DNA of 64,000 bases from Bacteroidales bacterium (GTDB lineage: Bacteria; Bacteroidota; Bacteroidia; Bacteroidales; F082), in assembly GCA_017632935.1 (NCBI GenBank), contig JAGBQJ010000040.1:36377-100376 (forward strand), written 5' to 3'. Below, one piece after another: positions 7,824 to 16,871 of the stretch; position 1 is the stretch's first letter, and the number at the start of each line of letters is the position of its first letter. A program made the position numbers and the translations under genes. The notes under the pieces were generated by a model, which was given only the letters and a program-made list of their open reading frames with translations, was not told the origin of the DNA and ran no database searches.

Positions 7824-9332
7824 CTACTTTGAGCGAAGCGAAAAGAAAGCCTTCCCAAGATGCTCCGTGATATCAGAAGCAATCAAAGCTTCCTGCCCTA
7901 TCTCCTCAGCGGCAAGGTCGCCAGCGAGGCCATGGAGATAGACACCCAACACGGCAGCTTCCTCGGGCGAATAGCGTTGCGCCAAGAGCGAGAGGATGAT
8001 ACCTGTCAGTACGTCGCCGCTGCCAGCCGTGGCCATACCAGGGTTGCCCGTGGTGTTGAAGAAGATGGTGCCATTGGGCATCGCGACGGAGGTGTGCGCG
8101 CCCTTCACGATGACAATGAGGTTGTATTTGGTAGCCAGCTCACGTTGTTTTTCAAGGCGTTCAAACGAGGTCGAGGTCTTTCCCACCAGGCGTTCAAACT
8201 CTTTGGGATGAGGCGTCAATATAGTTTTGGCGGGCAAGAAAGATAGCCAAGTCGGGTTGTTGGAGAGGATGTTCAAGGCATCGGCATCCATGACGAGCGG
8301 CACCTGCACCTCTTGGATGAGGCGTTTCAAGGCACGTTCAGTGTCGTCGGCCTTGCCCAAGCCCGGACCCACGCCCACTGCGGTGAAAGCATCCAAATGC
8401 CCGAACATAGAGAAGCAGGTCTCTGACTCGTCGGGGTCGATCATCGCCTCGGGGATGGCGGTCTGCAAAGGCAATTGGGCCATCTTAGGCAGGTGGACGC
8501 TCAGCAGGCCGACACCCGTGCGCAGGCAAGCCTTTGCCCCGAGCAAAGCAGCGCCCGTCTTGCCTTCGGAGCCAGCAATGAGCAGCGCGTGACCGTAAGT
8601 GCCTTTGTGGGAGTATTTCGTGCGGTTGTGCAGGATGGGCTTCACCATCGATTTCACCGTCAGCAGGTTGTGGGTCTCCACCTTTTCCAGATAGTGCGGG
8701 TGCAGACCGATGTCCAAGACCTCGAATCGACCCACATAGGGGTCGTTTTCGGGCAGCAGGAAAGCCAGCTTGGGATTTTGGAAGGTCAGCGTGTAGTCGG
8801 CCTTGAGGATGAAACCCAAAGCACTAGGCTCGTCGGCGAAGAGGCCCGAAGGGATGTCGATGGCCACGCGGATGGCCTTGCTTTGGTTGAGGTAGGCAAT
8901 CAGATCGGCGGTCATGCCTTGCAGCGGACGGTTGAGGCCCGAGCCGAAGATGGCGTCGATCACCACGTCGTTGGCATCGATTTTCGGGAAGTCGTCTTCG
9001 GTGAGGATGTCGAACATCGGCACTTTAGTCTCGTTCATCAGGCGGTAGTAGTTCACCTCGCAGTCGTGGCTCATCTTATCAGAGTAGCGCACCATAAACA
9101 CCTGCGGGACAATCTCTTGCTCGTTGAGCAGTCGGGCCACCACGAGGCCATCGCCGCCGTTGTTGCCCATGCCGCAGAAGATCTTGATGGTCTTCTCGCG
9201 CGGCGCACGGCGATAAAGCCATTCAAAGACTTTGGTGGCCGCCCGTTCCATCAAATCGACGGACTCGATGGGTTCGTTTTCTATCGTGTATTTGTCCGCT
9301 TCACGGATTTGTTCTACTGACAATATCTTCAT
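7824..9332 (-). CDS. nnr: Bifunctional NAD(P)HX epimerase / dehydratase
   Basis: A 502-residue fusion that repairs hydrated NADH and NADPH. The N-terminal YjeF_N epimerase (residues 1 to about 210) has the Rossmann motif FCGMGNNGGDGLVVARLL and later DAIFGSGLNRPL. The C-terminal ADP/ATP-dependent dehydratase (about 230-500) shows HKGTYGHALLIAGSEGKTGA, LTPHPKEFERL and NTTGNPGMATAGSGDVLTG. Domain order and length match the usual fusion. Its start overlaps the HAD gene stop by 4 bp, forming an operon with the two genes upstream. Confidence 0.95.
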   Translation of the reverse strand: MKILSVEQIREADKYTIENEPIESVDLMERAATKVFEWLYRRAPREKTIKIFCGMGNNGGDGLVVARLLNEQEIVPQVFMVRYSDKMSHDCEVNYYRLMNETKVPMFDILTEDDFPKIDANDVVIDAIFGSGLNRPLQGMTADLIAYLNQSKAIRVAIDIPSGLFADEPSALGFILKADYTLTFQNPKLAFLLPENDPYVGRFEVLDIGLHPHYLEKVETHNLLTVKSMVKPILHNRTKYSHKGTYGHALLIAGSEGKTGAALLGAKACLRTGVGLLSVHLPKMAQLPLQTAIPEAMIDPDESETCFSMFGHLDAFTAVGVGPGLGKADDTERALKRLIQEVQVPLVMDADALNILSNNPTWLSFLPAKTILTPHPKEFERLVGKTSTSFERLEKQRELATKYNLIVIVKGAHTSVAMPNGTIFFNTTGNPGMATAGSGDVLTGIILSLLAQRYSPEEAAVLGVYLHGLAGDLAAEEIGQEALIASDITEHLGKAFFSLRSK

Positions 9333-9925
9333 AGCGCATTTATTACCTTTTCTAGTTTGTCCTTCGACTCAAACAATATCCCCGTGATTCCCAAGGCATT
9401 CGCCGCCGCCACATTATTCGGGTTATCATCAATGAAAACCGTTTCCTCCGCCTTGACGCCGAAGCGTTGCAAGGCCAATTGGAAAATCCTCGGGTCAGGC
9501 TTCATCACCCGCTCGATGCCAGAAATCACCATGTCCTCCATGAGGTTGAGGACGGGATAAACAGGTCTTACCAAGGCGAAGGTCTCCACCGACCAGTTGG
9601 ACAAACCAAACACACGGTAGCCTTTGGCTTTCAGTTCCTTGACATATTCCTCCATACCAGGAATCTGTCCGCCCATCATCTTCATGAACTCGCCGTAATA
9701 CAGCTCGATTTCCTTCTTCCACTCGGGATGTTCGGCGATGAGTTCCGCCGTGCCTTCAGCAATGGGGCGGCCGTTGTCGTGCTGTGCATTCCACTCGTAG
9801 GTGCAGATATTGGTGAGGAACCATTCGGCTTTGTCCACATTGCCGAAATAAGGGTCATAAAGGTAATGCGGGTTCCAGTCGAGGAGCACGCCGCCGTAGT
9901 CGAATATGATGTTTTTGATCATCAT
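9329..9925 (-). CDS. HAD-superfamily phosphatase (YihX-like)
   Basis: A 198-residue HAD subfamily IA hydrolase. Motif I is IIFDYGGVLLDWNP: the nucleophile Asp is followed two residues later by Gly instead of the second Asp, as in the YihX/GpmB-like branch. The SNWS segment is motif II and the final DDNPNNVAAANALG segment is motif IV. The likely reaction is dephosphorylation of a small sugar or nucleotide phosphate; the substrate is not known. It overlaps genes on both sides by 4 bp, so it is tightly coupled to the NAD(P)HX repair enzyme. Confidence 0.88.
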   Translation of the reverse strand: MMIKNIIFDYGGVLLDWNPHYLYDPYFGNVDKAEWFLTNICTYEWNAQHDNGRPIAEGTAELIAEHPEWKKEIELYYGEFMKMMGGQIPGMEEYVKELKAKGYRVFGLSNWSVETFALVRPVYPVLNLMEDMVISGIERVMKPDPRIFQLALQRFGVKAEETVFIDDNPNNVAAANALGITGILFESKDKLEKVINAL

Positions 9926-10227
9926 CTCAGCGAATCAATCCACAGGCGCAGCTGCTCGTACCACTCGGGCATGAGCACCAACACCAAAACGACGATAATC
10001 ACTGCCACGACGAAGCCCACCAAGGCACCGAAGCAGCCCCATTTGCGTTCTTTGTTGGGCAGTTTTGGGGTGCAAAGGGTCACAATCAAACCGATGAGAG
10101 GCGTGAAGACCACGGAGAGCAAGAAAGCCCATCCGAAACCAATACGACGGCGCGAGCCGACCAAGCCGACGATGGCTGCCAAAAGCGAGTCCGTCAGCAA
10201 ACCGAAGATAAGTGCTAATAATGACAT
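9922..10227 (-). CDS. Small membrane protein of unknown function
   Basis: A 101-residue protein from the ATG at 10227 (MSLLALIFGLLTDSLLAAIV). It has two or three hydrophobic segments: residues 1-20, about 32-50 and 67-88. A short basic stretch between them (SRRRIGFG, later KLPNKERKWG) should face the cytoplasm. It resembles small Bacteroidota integral-membrane proteins without assigned function. It is first in the operon with the HAD phosphatase and NAD(P)HX repair gene and shares a 73-bp divergent promoter region with tex. TATCTTTG reads toward it at about 25 nt before the ATG. Confidence 0.7.
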   Translation of the reverse strand: MSLLALIFGLLTDSLLAAIVGLVGSRRRIGFGWAFLLSVVFTPLIGLIVTLCTPKLPNKERKWGCFGALVGFVVAVIIVVLVLVLMPEWYEQLRLWIDSLR

Positions 10228-10300
10228 GACATTTACAATTTGCTGCAAAGATAAGCAAATCTCATAGAAAAACGTATTTTTGCGCCATAAAATCGAGATT

Positions 10301-12436
10301 ATGCCAAACACAATAGATTTCAGCGCCCAGATCGCACAGGAACTCAACCTGGCCGCTCATCATGTGGGCAACGTCATACGCCTCTTGGACGAAGGCGCTA
10401 CCATCCCTTTCATCGCCCGCTACCGCAAGGAAATGACAGGAACGATGAACGAGGAGAACGTGGCTGCTGTGCAGAAACGCCTCGAACAACTCGTTGAACT
10501 ACAAAAGCGTAAAGAAAGCGTCATTGCCTCCATTCGGGAGCAAGAGAAACTCACGCCCGAACTGGAACAAAAGATACTGAACGCCAAAACCTTGCAAGAG
10601 GTGGAAGACCTCTACCTCCCTTACAAACCCAAACGCCGCACCCGCGCCGCCATCGCTCGCGAGAAAGGTCTGGAGCCGCTAGCCGCGCAAATCATGGCGC
10701 AGAATGTGGATATGGTGGACCGTCTTGCTGCACGCTATGTCAATGCAGGCAAAGGCGTCAACGACGTGGAGGAAGCCTTGCAAGGCGCGAAGGACATCAT
10801 GGCCGAGTGGGTCTCGGAAAACATCAACGGGCGCAACCGCATCCGTAAGATCTTCCATATCCAGGGAGACATCAGCTCCACTGTCATCAAAGACAAGGAG
10901 GACGAGGGCAAGACCTACCAGCAGTATTTCGACTTCCGCGAGCCTATCTCACAGGCACCCTCGCACCGCCTGTTGGCTTTGTTCCGCGCCGAGGAAGAAG
11001 GCATGTTGAAGGTGAGAATCAAGGTGGATGACGACTTTGTATTGGGTTCGTTGGAAAGCATCTTCCTGAAAAACGACAACGCCTCCTCCGAACTCGTGCG
11101 CGAGGCCATCGCCGACTCATGGAAACGCCTCTTGGAGCCGAGCATCGAGACCGAGATCCGCAATTATTATAAGGAGAAAGCCGACGAAACCGCCATCCGC
11201 GTCTTCGCCGAAAACCTCAAGCAGCTGCTCCTCGCCGCCCCGATGGGTCAGAAACGCGTGCTGGCCATTGACCCAGGATTCCGCACGGGCTGCAAGGTGG
11301 TGGTCCTGAGCGAGACCGGCGCCTTGCTCCACAACGAAACCATCTACCCTCACCCACCCAAGTCGGACACAATGGGCGCGACGCGCAAGATCAAGAGCCT
11401 CGTGGATGCCTACCGCATCAAGGTTATCGCTATTGGCAACGGCACAGCGGGACGCGAGACCGAGGACTTCATCCGCTCTATCAAGTTTGATCGCGACCTG
11501 ATGGCCGTGATGGTGAGCGAGAGCGGAGCCTCGGTGTACTCCGCCTCCAAGATTGCCCGCGACGAGTTCCCCGACTATGACATCACTGTGCGCGGCGCGG
11601 TCAGCATCGGACGCCGACTGATGGACCCACTGGCCGAGTTGGTAAAGATTGACCCGAAGAGCATCGGAGTGGGCCAGTACCAACACGACGTGGACCAGAA
11701 GAAACTCGGCGAGAGCCTCGACCAAACTGTAGAGAGTTGCGTGAACGCCGTCGGCGTGGAGCTCAACACCGCCAGTCAACAACTGCTTTCTTATGTAAGT
11801 GGCGTCGGCCCTACCTTGGCTTCTAACATCATCCAATATCGTGAGGAACAAGGCGGCTTCAAGAGTCGCAAGCAACTCAAAGAGGTGCCGCGCCTCGGCG
11901 ACAAGGCTTTCGAGCAATGCGCCGGCTTCCTGCGCATCCATAATGGCGACAACCCCTTGGACCAGAGTGCCGTCCACCCTGAAAGTTACCACATCGTGGA
12001 AAAGATGGCCAAGAAACTGGGCGTGAAAGTGAAAGACCTCATCGGCAACAAGGAACTCATCGCCCGAATCAAGCCGGAGGAGTTTGTAGAAGAGCATTTC
12101 GGCTTGGAGACCATCAACGACATCCTCGCCGAGTTGGACAAGCCTGGCCGAGACCCACGTAAGACTTTCGAGGCCTTCGAGTTTGACAAGAACATCCGTA
12201 CCATCAACGACCTGCGCGTCGGAATGACCCTCAACGGCATCGTGACCAACATCACCGCCTTCGGTGCCTTCGTTGACATCGGTGTGCATCAAGACGGCCT
12301 CGTCCACATCAGCCAGATGGCCGACCATTACATCAAAGACCCGAACGAGGTGGTGCACTTGAATCAGAAGGTCCGCGTGAAGGTATTGGATGTTGATGTC
12401 AATAGAAACCGTATTAGTCTATCGATGAAACTCTGA
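10301..12436 (+). CDS. tex: Tex family transcription accessory protein
   Basis: A 711-residue Tex protein, an RNA-binding homologue of eukaryotic Spt6. In order it has the helix-turn-helix-rich N-terminus (YRKEMTGTMNEENVAAVQ), a YqgF/RNase H-like domain (VLAIDPGFRTGCKVV, at about residues 320-450), helix-hairpin-helix repeats (YREEQGGFKSRKQL) and a C-terminal S1 domain (about 638-711, GIVTNITAFGAFVDIGVHQDGLVH). I chose the ATG at 10301, which follows a TATTTTTG box at 10275-10282. It is divergent from the small membrane protein gene and followed by a REP element. Confidence 0.96.
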   Translation: MPNTIDFSAQIAQELNLAAHHVGNVIRLLDEGATIPFIARYRKEMTGTMNEENVAAVQKRLEQLVELQKRKESVIASIREQEKLTPELEQKILNAKTLQEVEDLYLPYKPKRRTRAAIAREKGLEPLAAQIMAQNVDMVDRLAARYVNAGKGVNDVEEALQGAKDIMAEWVSENINGRNRIRKIFHIQGDISSTVIKDKEDEGKTYQQYFDFREPISQAPSHRLLALFRAEEEGMLKVRIKVDDDFVLGSLESIFLKNDNASSELVREAIADSWKRLLEPSIETEIRNYYKEKADETAIRVFAENLKQLLLAAPMGQKRVLAIDPGFRTGCKVVVLSETGALLHNETIYPHPPKSDTMGATRKIKSLVDAYRIKVIAIGNGTAGRETEDFIRSIKFDRDLMAVMVSESGASVYSASKIARDEFPDYDITVRGAVSIGRRLMDPLAELVKIDPKSIGVGQYQHDVDQKKLGESLDQTVESCVNAVGVELNTASQQLLSYVSGVGPTLASNIIQYREEQGGFKSRKQLKEVPRLGDKAFEQCAGFLRIHNGDNPLDQSAVHPESYHIVEKMAKKLGVKVKDLIGNKELIARIKPEEFVEEHFGLETINDILAELDKPGRDPRKTFEAFEFDKNIRTINDLRVGMTLNGIVTNITAFGAFVDIGVHQDGLVHISQMADHYIKDPNEVVHLNQKVRVKVLDVDVNRNRISLSMKL

Positions 12437-12441
12437 CAGCC

Positions 12442-12552
12442 GCTTCGCGTCATCGCGAGGAACGAAGCGATCCAGAAATTAAAGTTTTACGTCTGGATTG
12501 CTTCACTTCGTTCGCAAATCGAAGATTCGACGAAGTCAATGACGCAAAGCGA
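12442..12552. repeat. REP-like palindromic element, family A copy 3
   Basis: It begins GCGTCATCGCGAGGAACGAA and ends with the core GATTCGACGAAGTCAAT (12524-12540) followed by GACGCAAAGCG. Inner arms TCCAG and CTGGA pair around an A/T-rich loop. It lies directly behind tex and before the C10 protease promoter, in a good position to end tex transcription. Confidence 0.75.
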
Positions 12553-12574
12553 GCAACTTTTTTTTCGCAAAAAC

Positions 12575-12605
12575 TTGCTTTTTTAAAATAAAGCACCTAT
12601 TTTTG
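12575..12605 (+). promoter_or_regulatory. Bacteroidota-type promoter of the C10 protease gene
   Basis: TTG at 12575-12577, a 20-nt spacer and TATTTTTG at 12598-12605. The start codon follows at 12626, leaving a leader of about 15 nt. Confidence 0.6.
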
Positions 12606-12625
12606 CATCCAAAACGCCATCTAGC

Positions 12626-15091
12626 ATGAATAAACTGACAAAAACGCTTTTTCTAAGCATCGCTATTATCGGGTTGCATCTTTCCTCAGTCGCACACTCC
12701 ATCGACCTGCAAACAGCCCAGTCCATAGCCTCCAAATTCATGGGCACCAACAATGTGCAGCTTTCCGCCACTTATACGACAGATAGCAACGTTGCCGCTT
12801 TTTATGTCTTCAACATTCCTGACGGCTTCGTCATCGTTTCCGCCGACGACTGCGAGACGCCCATCATCGGCTATTCACGTGAAGGACGTTTCGACCCGAA
12901 CAACATGCCCGTGCAGCTGGAGGACTACCTTCAGGATTTCGTCACAAGGATTCAATACGGCATCGAGAATCATATTGAAGCAGACGAAGCCACAGCAAGG
13001 CAATGGGAACTGGTAAAGACCATTGGCAGGCTTAACGAGCGCAAAGATTCTAAAGCCGTTGGGCCTCTGCTTACCGAAATGTGGGAACAGGGCTGTCTTT
13101 ACAACAGCCTCTGTCCCGAGATGGGGAAAGTGCCTTGCGGCCATGCCGAAGTGGGTTGCGTAGCGGTGGCCATGGGACAAATCATGCACTACTGGCGCTA
13201 TCCGGAAACCGGCTGGGGATCGCACTCTTATAACAATACGGGGTTTCAACTTTCCGCCGACTTCGGCAACACTATCTATGACTGGGAGCACATGCCCGAT
13301 TCCTTGACCGACAATTCCACTGACGCCGAGATTGAGGCAGTTGCCACCCTTTTGTTCCATTGTGGCGTTTCAGTAGACATGCAATACAAAACCAACGGCT
13401 CAGGAGCCGACTCGGGTGATGTTCCCGATGCGCTGATACGCTACTTCAATTATTCAAGGCAGCTACATAGCGAAAAGCGGAGTAATTACAGCAATGAAGA
13501 TTGGCTGTCGATGCTTGAAACCTGCCTTGACATGCGCCAACCTGTGTATTATGCAGGGAAAGGCGACCAAGGCAGCCATGCCTTTGTCTGCGATGGCTAC
13601 GATGACAACGATCTGTTACACTTCAACTGGGGCTGGGGCCGCGCCAACGGCTATTTTGCCTTAGGCAACTTGAATCCAATTGGAGTCAGCTTTAACCAAA
13701 ACAACTTCGCCATCTTTGACATCAACCCCCAATACGAGCCATGGATGGTCAATGCTACGGCCTATCCCTCTGCAGCAGGCACCATCGAAGGCACCGGTGC
13801 ATACCACATCATGGAGCAATGCACACTTACAGCAGTGCCAGCCGAGAATTGCTTGTTTAACTATTGGAAAAGAGATGGTGCCATAACTTCCTACGACAAT
13901 TCCATCACTTTCGTTGTGGATGATGACATTGAAAGCATTGAAGCACACTTCTCTTATATGCCAATAAAAGACATCTCAGTAGCTTATTCTCCAGACACGA
14001 ATGACGTAAACAGTCCCTGTGTCAGCCTGTCTTGGGAATATGACGGCCTCAACGAATGGAATCTGCTAAAACAATTTGAAATCGAAGGGAGTCAGCAAGG
14101 CATTACCACTGACGGCGAATATATTTATACCAGCAAAAACCATTATGACACTTTGTATCATCTGAGGTTGAGAAAATACACCATGGATGGCGATTTGGTG
14201 GATTCGTTCGAACTAGATAATATCTATGCCCTCAACATAACATGTGATGACCATTATCTTTATTGCTGTAACACCCATATTGTCACCAAATACCTTTATT
14301 GCATCGATTTTGCCCAACATGCACTGGTCGACAGCATCAACATGAACTTCAGGGCGGAAAAATGCACATACGACACCAAAAATGACAGCTTTTGGCTTTA
14401 TGAGTCATACCCAAACGATAAATTTATACTAGTAAACCGACAAGGCGAAACGATATGTAACGTGCCAAAATTTTCTTCATCATATAATAATACACACGGA
14501 TTTGGCAGTATCATCGCCGAAGATGGAAATTTTCATTTGTTGATACTCAACAACAGAAATCTTAGTAATTACGACGTTTCCGAAAGAAGTTTATTCAACC
14601 GTCTCATAGCTCCTTTGACTATTAATGGCGAAAGTATCCATAGTGCTTGCATCGGAAAATACGACGGCAAGGATGCCCTGTTTGTTGTCACAAGCAGTTA
14701 TAACTCAGAAAACAGCAAACTCTATGTTTTTGAAATCAACTGTCATCTCGCGCGCGTTATGCATTACCAACTTTATCGTGCCGCCAATGAATTGGATACA
14801 GTAATGCTTGCTGAGGAGTATACAGGAAGCGCGTTCACTGACACCACTTGGAAAGACATCCGCGCCGGAGCGTATTGTTTCGGCATCAGCGAAGTGTATT
14901 TCAACGGCGTTGAATCCGAGATCATCTGGTCCGACCCCATCATAAAGACAGACTTTGGCATCGATGAAAACGACAGCGACCAAGAAGACGCAGATCCATC
15001 TGTCCAAAAAGTGTTTGAAGACGGGCAAATCATCATTATCAAGGACGGAAAACGTTACAATGTGATAGGACAGCCGTTGAATCCACGATGA
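12626..15091 (+). CDS. C10 (streptopain/PrtT-like) cysteine protease, secreted
   Basis: An 821-residue secreted protein. It has a signal peptide (about 1-24), a Spi-type propeptide that normally inhibits the protease (about 25-130) and a C10 peptidase domain. The catalytic Cys178 sits in GCVAVAMGQIMHYWRYP and the His318 in GSHAFVCDGYDD, followed by HFNWGWG. A long C-terminal part (from about 380) has no catalytic motif I recognise. The last 40 residues (KVFEDGQIIIIKDGKRYNVI and GQPL) resemble the short C-terminal sorting tails of type IX secretion substrates. By family it degrades host or dietary protein outside the cell. Confidence 0.87.
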   Translation: MNKLTKTLFLSIAIIGLHLSSVAHSIDLQTAQSIASKFMGTNNVQLSATYTTDSNVAAFYVFNIPDGFVIVSADDCETPIIGYSREGRFDPNNMPVQLEDYLQDFVTRIQYGIENHIEADEATARQWELVKTIGRLNERKDSKAVGPLLTEMWEQGCLYNSLCPEMGKVPCGHAEVGCVAVAMGQIMHYWRYPETGWGSHSYNNTGFQLSADFGNTIYDWEHMPDSLTDNSTDAEIEAVATLLFHCGVSVDMQYKTNGSGADSGDVPDALIRYFNYSRQLHSEKRSNYSNEDWLSMLETCLDMRQPVYYAGKGDQGSHAFVCDGYDDNDLLHFNWGWGRANGYFALGNLNPIGVSFNQNNFAIFDINPQYEPWMVNATAYPSAAGTIEGTGAYHIMEQCTLTAVPAENCLFNYWKRDGAITSYDNSITFVVDDDIESIEAHFSYMPIKDISVAYSPDTNDVNSPCVSLSWEYDGLNEWNLLKQFEIEGSQQGITTDGEYIYTSKNHYDTLYHLRLRKYTMDGDLVDSFELDNIYALNITCDDHYLYCCNTHIVTKYLYCIDFAQHALVDSINMNFRAEKCTYDTKNDSFWLYESYPNDKFILVNRQGETICNVPKFSSSYNNTHGFGSIIAEDGNFHLLILNNRNLSNYDVSERSLFNRLIAPLTINGESIHSACIGKYDGKDALFVVTSSYNSENSKLYVFEINCHLARVMHYQLYRAANELDTVMLAEEYTGSAFTDTTWKDIRAGAYCFGISEVYFNGVESEIIWSDPIIKTDFGIDENDSDQEDADPSVQKVFEDGQIIIIKDGKRYNVIGQPLNPR

Positions 15092-15161
15092 TTTTGTATT
15101 TTTGCATCGCGTTCCGCAATAAAACCGACCTAAATCAGTTAATCCTACAAACCGATAGTCT

Positions 15162-16025
15162 ATGAAGAGATTCAGAATAATTACCCTTGTATTAGCCATT
15201 TTGCTGGCCGCCCCTGCCCTGCTCCGTGCCCAGATCGTCAAAGGCGAACTGATATTGGGCGGCAACATCAGCCAAGTGGACGGCGACGAATGCTACCGCT
15301 TCCGCAAACCAGGCGTTCATGTCGGAGCCGGTGCCTTGGTTCCCATCACCAGCTTCATGGATGTCGGTCTCGAAGTGCTGTTCAATCAGAGAGGCGCCTA
15401 CAAAAGAGACTCTATCAACCAGCATCTTGGGCTCTACACGGGCACTTACAAGCTGAATCTCAACTACGCGGAGATTCCTGTGATGGTTTACTTTACCGAC
15501 AAGGACCGCTACAGTCTCGGTGTCGGCGTCTCCTACGGGCGTATCGTCGGGCTACAGGAATACGTCAACGGACAAAGCACAAGCATCCGCCTGGGCGACG
15601 GACAAATCCATTGGAGAGACGAGACTGCCGACCTCCCCGACCTCAGTCAGGCGAGAGATATCAAAGAGTTGACCACTCTCCTTTATGAGGCAGGTTATCC
15701 CCAAGACGCAGCCATAGAAGAGCTAGTGCCGCTAGTCATCGCCAACTCCGATAGCTACCGAGCCCACGACTTCAGCATCATTGGAGACTTGCGCGTACGC
15801 GTTTGGGAAGGCATACATGCCGAACTGCGTTACCAATACTCGCTGGTGCCCATCCGAACTCGCCTGTTTTACAAAGACGCCAACGAAACCTACCTTATGA
15901 CTGACGCTCCAAGTAGCGTTCAACCCTTGCAACGCCAGTACAACAACTGCATCACGCTGAGGGTGGTGTATATGTTTAATGAACGTAGGAGTAAGGCGAA
16001 CAAGGAAGCTACGAAGAAGCAATAA
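15162..16025 (+). CDS. Outer-membrane beta-barrel protein (PorT/OMP_b-brl-like)
   Basis: A 287-residue protein with a signal peptide (MKRFRIITLVLAILLAAPAL, cleavage about residue 24). It then shows alternating hydrophobic strands and glycine turns typical of small Bacteroidota outer-membrane barrels, for example LILGGNISQVDGDECYRF, NLNYAEIPVMVYF and YSLGVGVSYGRIVG. An insertion of about 60 residues (about 150-205) lacks strand character. The function is unknown. A TATTTTTG box at 15097-15104 lies just past the protease stop, suggesting its own promoter. Confidence 0.75.
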   Translation: MKRFRIITLVLAILLAAPALLRAQIVKGELILGGNISQVDGDECYRFRKPGVHVGAGALVPITSFMDVGLEVLFNQRGAYKRDSINQHLGLYTGTYKLNLNYAEIPVMVYFTDKDRYSLGVGVSYGRIVGLQEYVNGQSTSIRLGDGQIHWRDETADLPDLSQARDIKELTTLLYEAGYPQDAAIEELVPLVIANSDSYRAHDFSIIGDLRVRVWEGIHAELRYQYSLVPIRTRLFYKDANETYLMTDAPSSVQPLQRQYNNCITLRVVYMFNERRSKANKEATKKQ

Positions 16026-16027
16026 GC

Positions 16028-16155
16028 AGATTCCCCTGCGGGGAATGGAGTCTGTTTCCTAAAACACAGCGGCGGCATTGGCACTTACGAAGCGTAGATC
16101 CTTTATGCCGCCGCATTTACATTATTACGGGATTCCATTCCCCGCAGGGGAATCT
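16028..16155. repeat. MITE-like element with perfect 22-bp terminal inverted repeats
   Basis: The ends 16028-16049 and 16134-16155 are exact reverse complements (left end begins AGATTCCCCTGCGGGG, right end finishes CCCCGCAGGGGAATCT). Nested inside is a second perfect 10-bp pair, GCGGCGGCAT (16069-16078) and ATGCCGCCGC (16105-16114). The 128-bp element fits between the convergent stops of the barrel gene and trmN6, with 2 nt to spare on each side. There is no coding capacity. Confidence 0.85.
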
Positions 16156-16157
16156 CC

Positions 16158-16871
16158 TTATAGTCCTAAATAATAATCCTTCAGGAATTCGTTGTATTGT
16201 GGCGTGAAGCGTATGTCCGCGTCACGGATGACGAAGGTTTCCTCACAAACCGTATCACCTTTTTTAAAGCCTAATTCCAGATTGACGCGGTTGGGCTCCT
16301 TTCCAGCTATCGGAATAATGGTCATGCGTTTGTGCAGATAAAGGCCATGTTGTTCCGCCGTCTGCAGGAAATCCGCCGACACATCGAATGGCAACACCAG
16401 TGCAAAACGGCCTTCCGATTGCATCAGGCGGCCGACCTCACGGCAAATTGTGGCATAAGGAAGTCCTGCGTCGTTGTGTCGAGCCCTGCTTTTACGCTCC
16501 GAGTCGCATTTCGAGAATCGGTTGAAAAACGGCGGATTGGAGACAATGAGGTCGTATTTTCTGTCCGTATTGAACTCAACGATGTCCGTACAATAGGCTT
16601 TCAGATGCTCACGCCACTGCGAGGCCTCGAAATTGATGGTGGCTTCCTCGATGGAAGCCTTGTCGATGTCCACGGCATCCACATGAGCCACGCCTTTTTG
16701 CAAGAGCATCAAAGGCAATAGTCCGCAGCCCGTGCCGATATCCAGCACCACATCCGTCGGCTTGACCTCGGTCCAGCGCCCCAACAAAATGGCATCCGTC
16801 CCCACCTTCATCGTCGAGCGGTGATGGTAGAGGCTGAAATGCTTGAAGTGAAAAGGACGCGCGTCGGTCAT
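16158..16871 (-). CDS. trmN6: tRNA1(Val) (adenine(37)-N6)-methyltransferase
   Basis: A 237-residue class I methyltransferase that modifies A37 of valine tRNA using SAM. The SAM-binding motif VLDIGTGCGLLPLMLLQKG is at about residues 42-60, the acidic ribose-binding segment is VDAVDIDKAS, and the N6-adenine catalytic motif NPPFF is near 115. The N-terminal FHFKHFSLYHHRSTMKVGTD is characteristic of the YfiC/TrmN6 family. Its ATG overlaps the rimM stop by 4 bp, linking tRNA modification and ribosome maturation. Confidence 0.92.
   Translation of the reverse strand: MTDARPFHFKHFSLYHHRSTMKVGTDAILLGRWTEVKPTDVVLDIGTGCGLLPLMLLQKGVAHVDAVDIDKASIEEATINFEASQWREHLKAYCTDIVEFNTDRKYDLIVSNPPFFNRFSKCDSERKSRARHNDAGLPYATICREVGRLMQSEGRFALVLPFDVSADFLQTAEQHGLYLHKRMTIIPIAGKEPNRVNLELGFKKGDTVCEETFVIRDADIRFTPQYNEFLKDYYLGL

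Noticed and set aside
11117-12358. A 413-codon open frame antisense to tex
   Set aside because: It is the reverse shadow of a well-conserved Tex protein and has no family features. The same applies to the long frames antisense to the thiamin receptor (20448-22055) and to preA (22412-23956).
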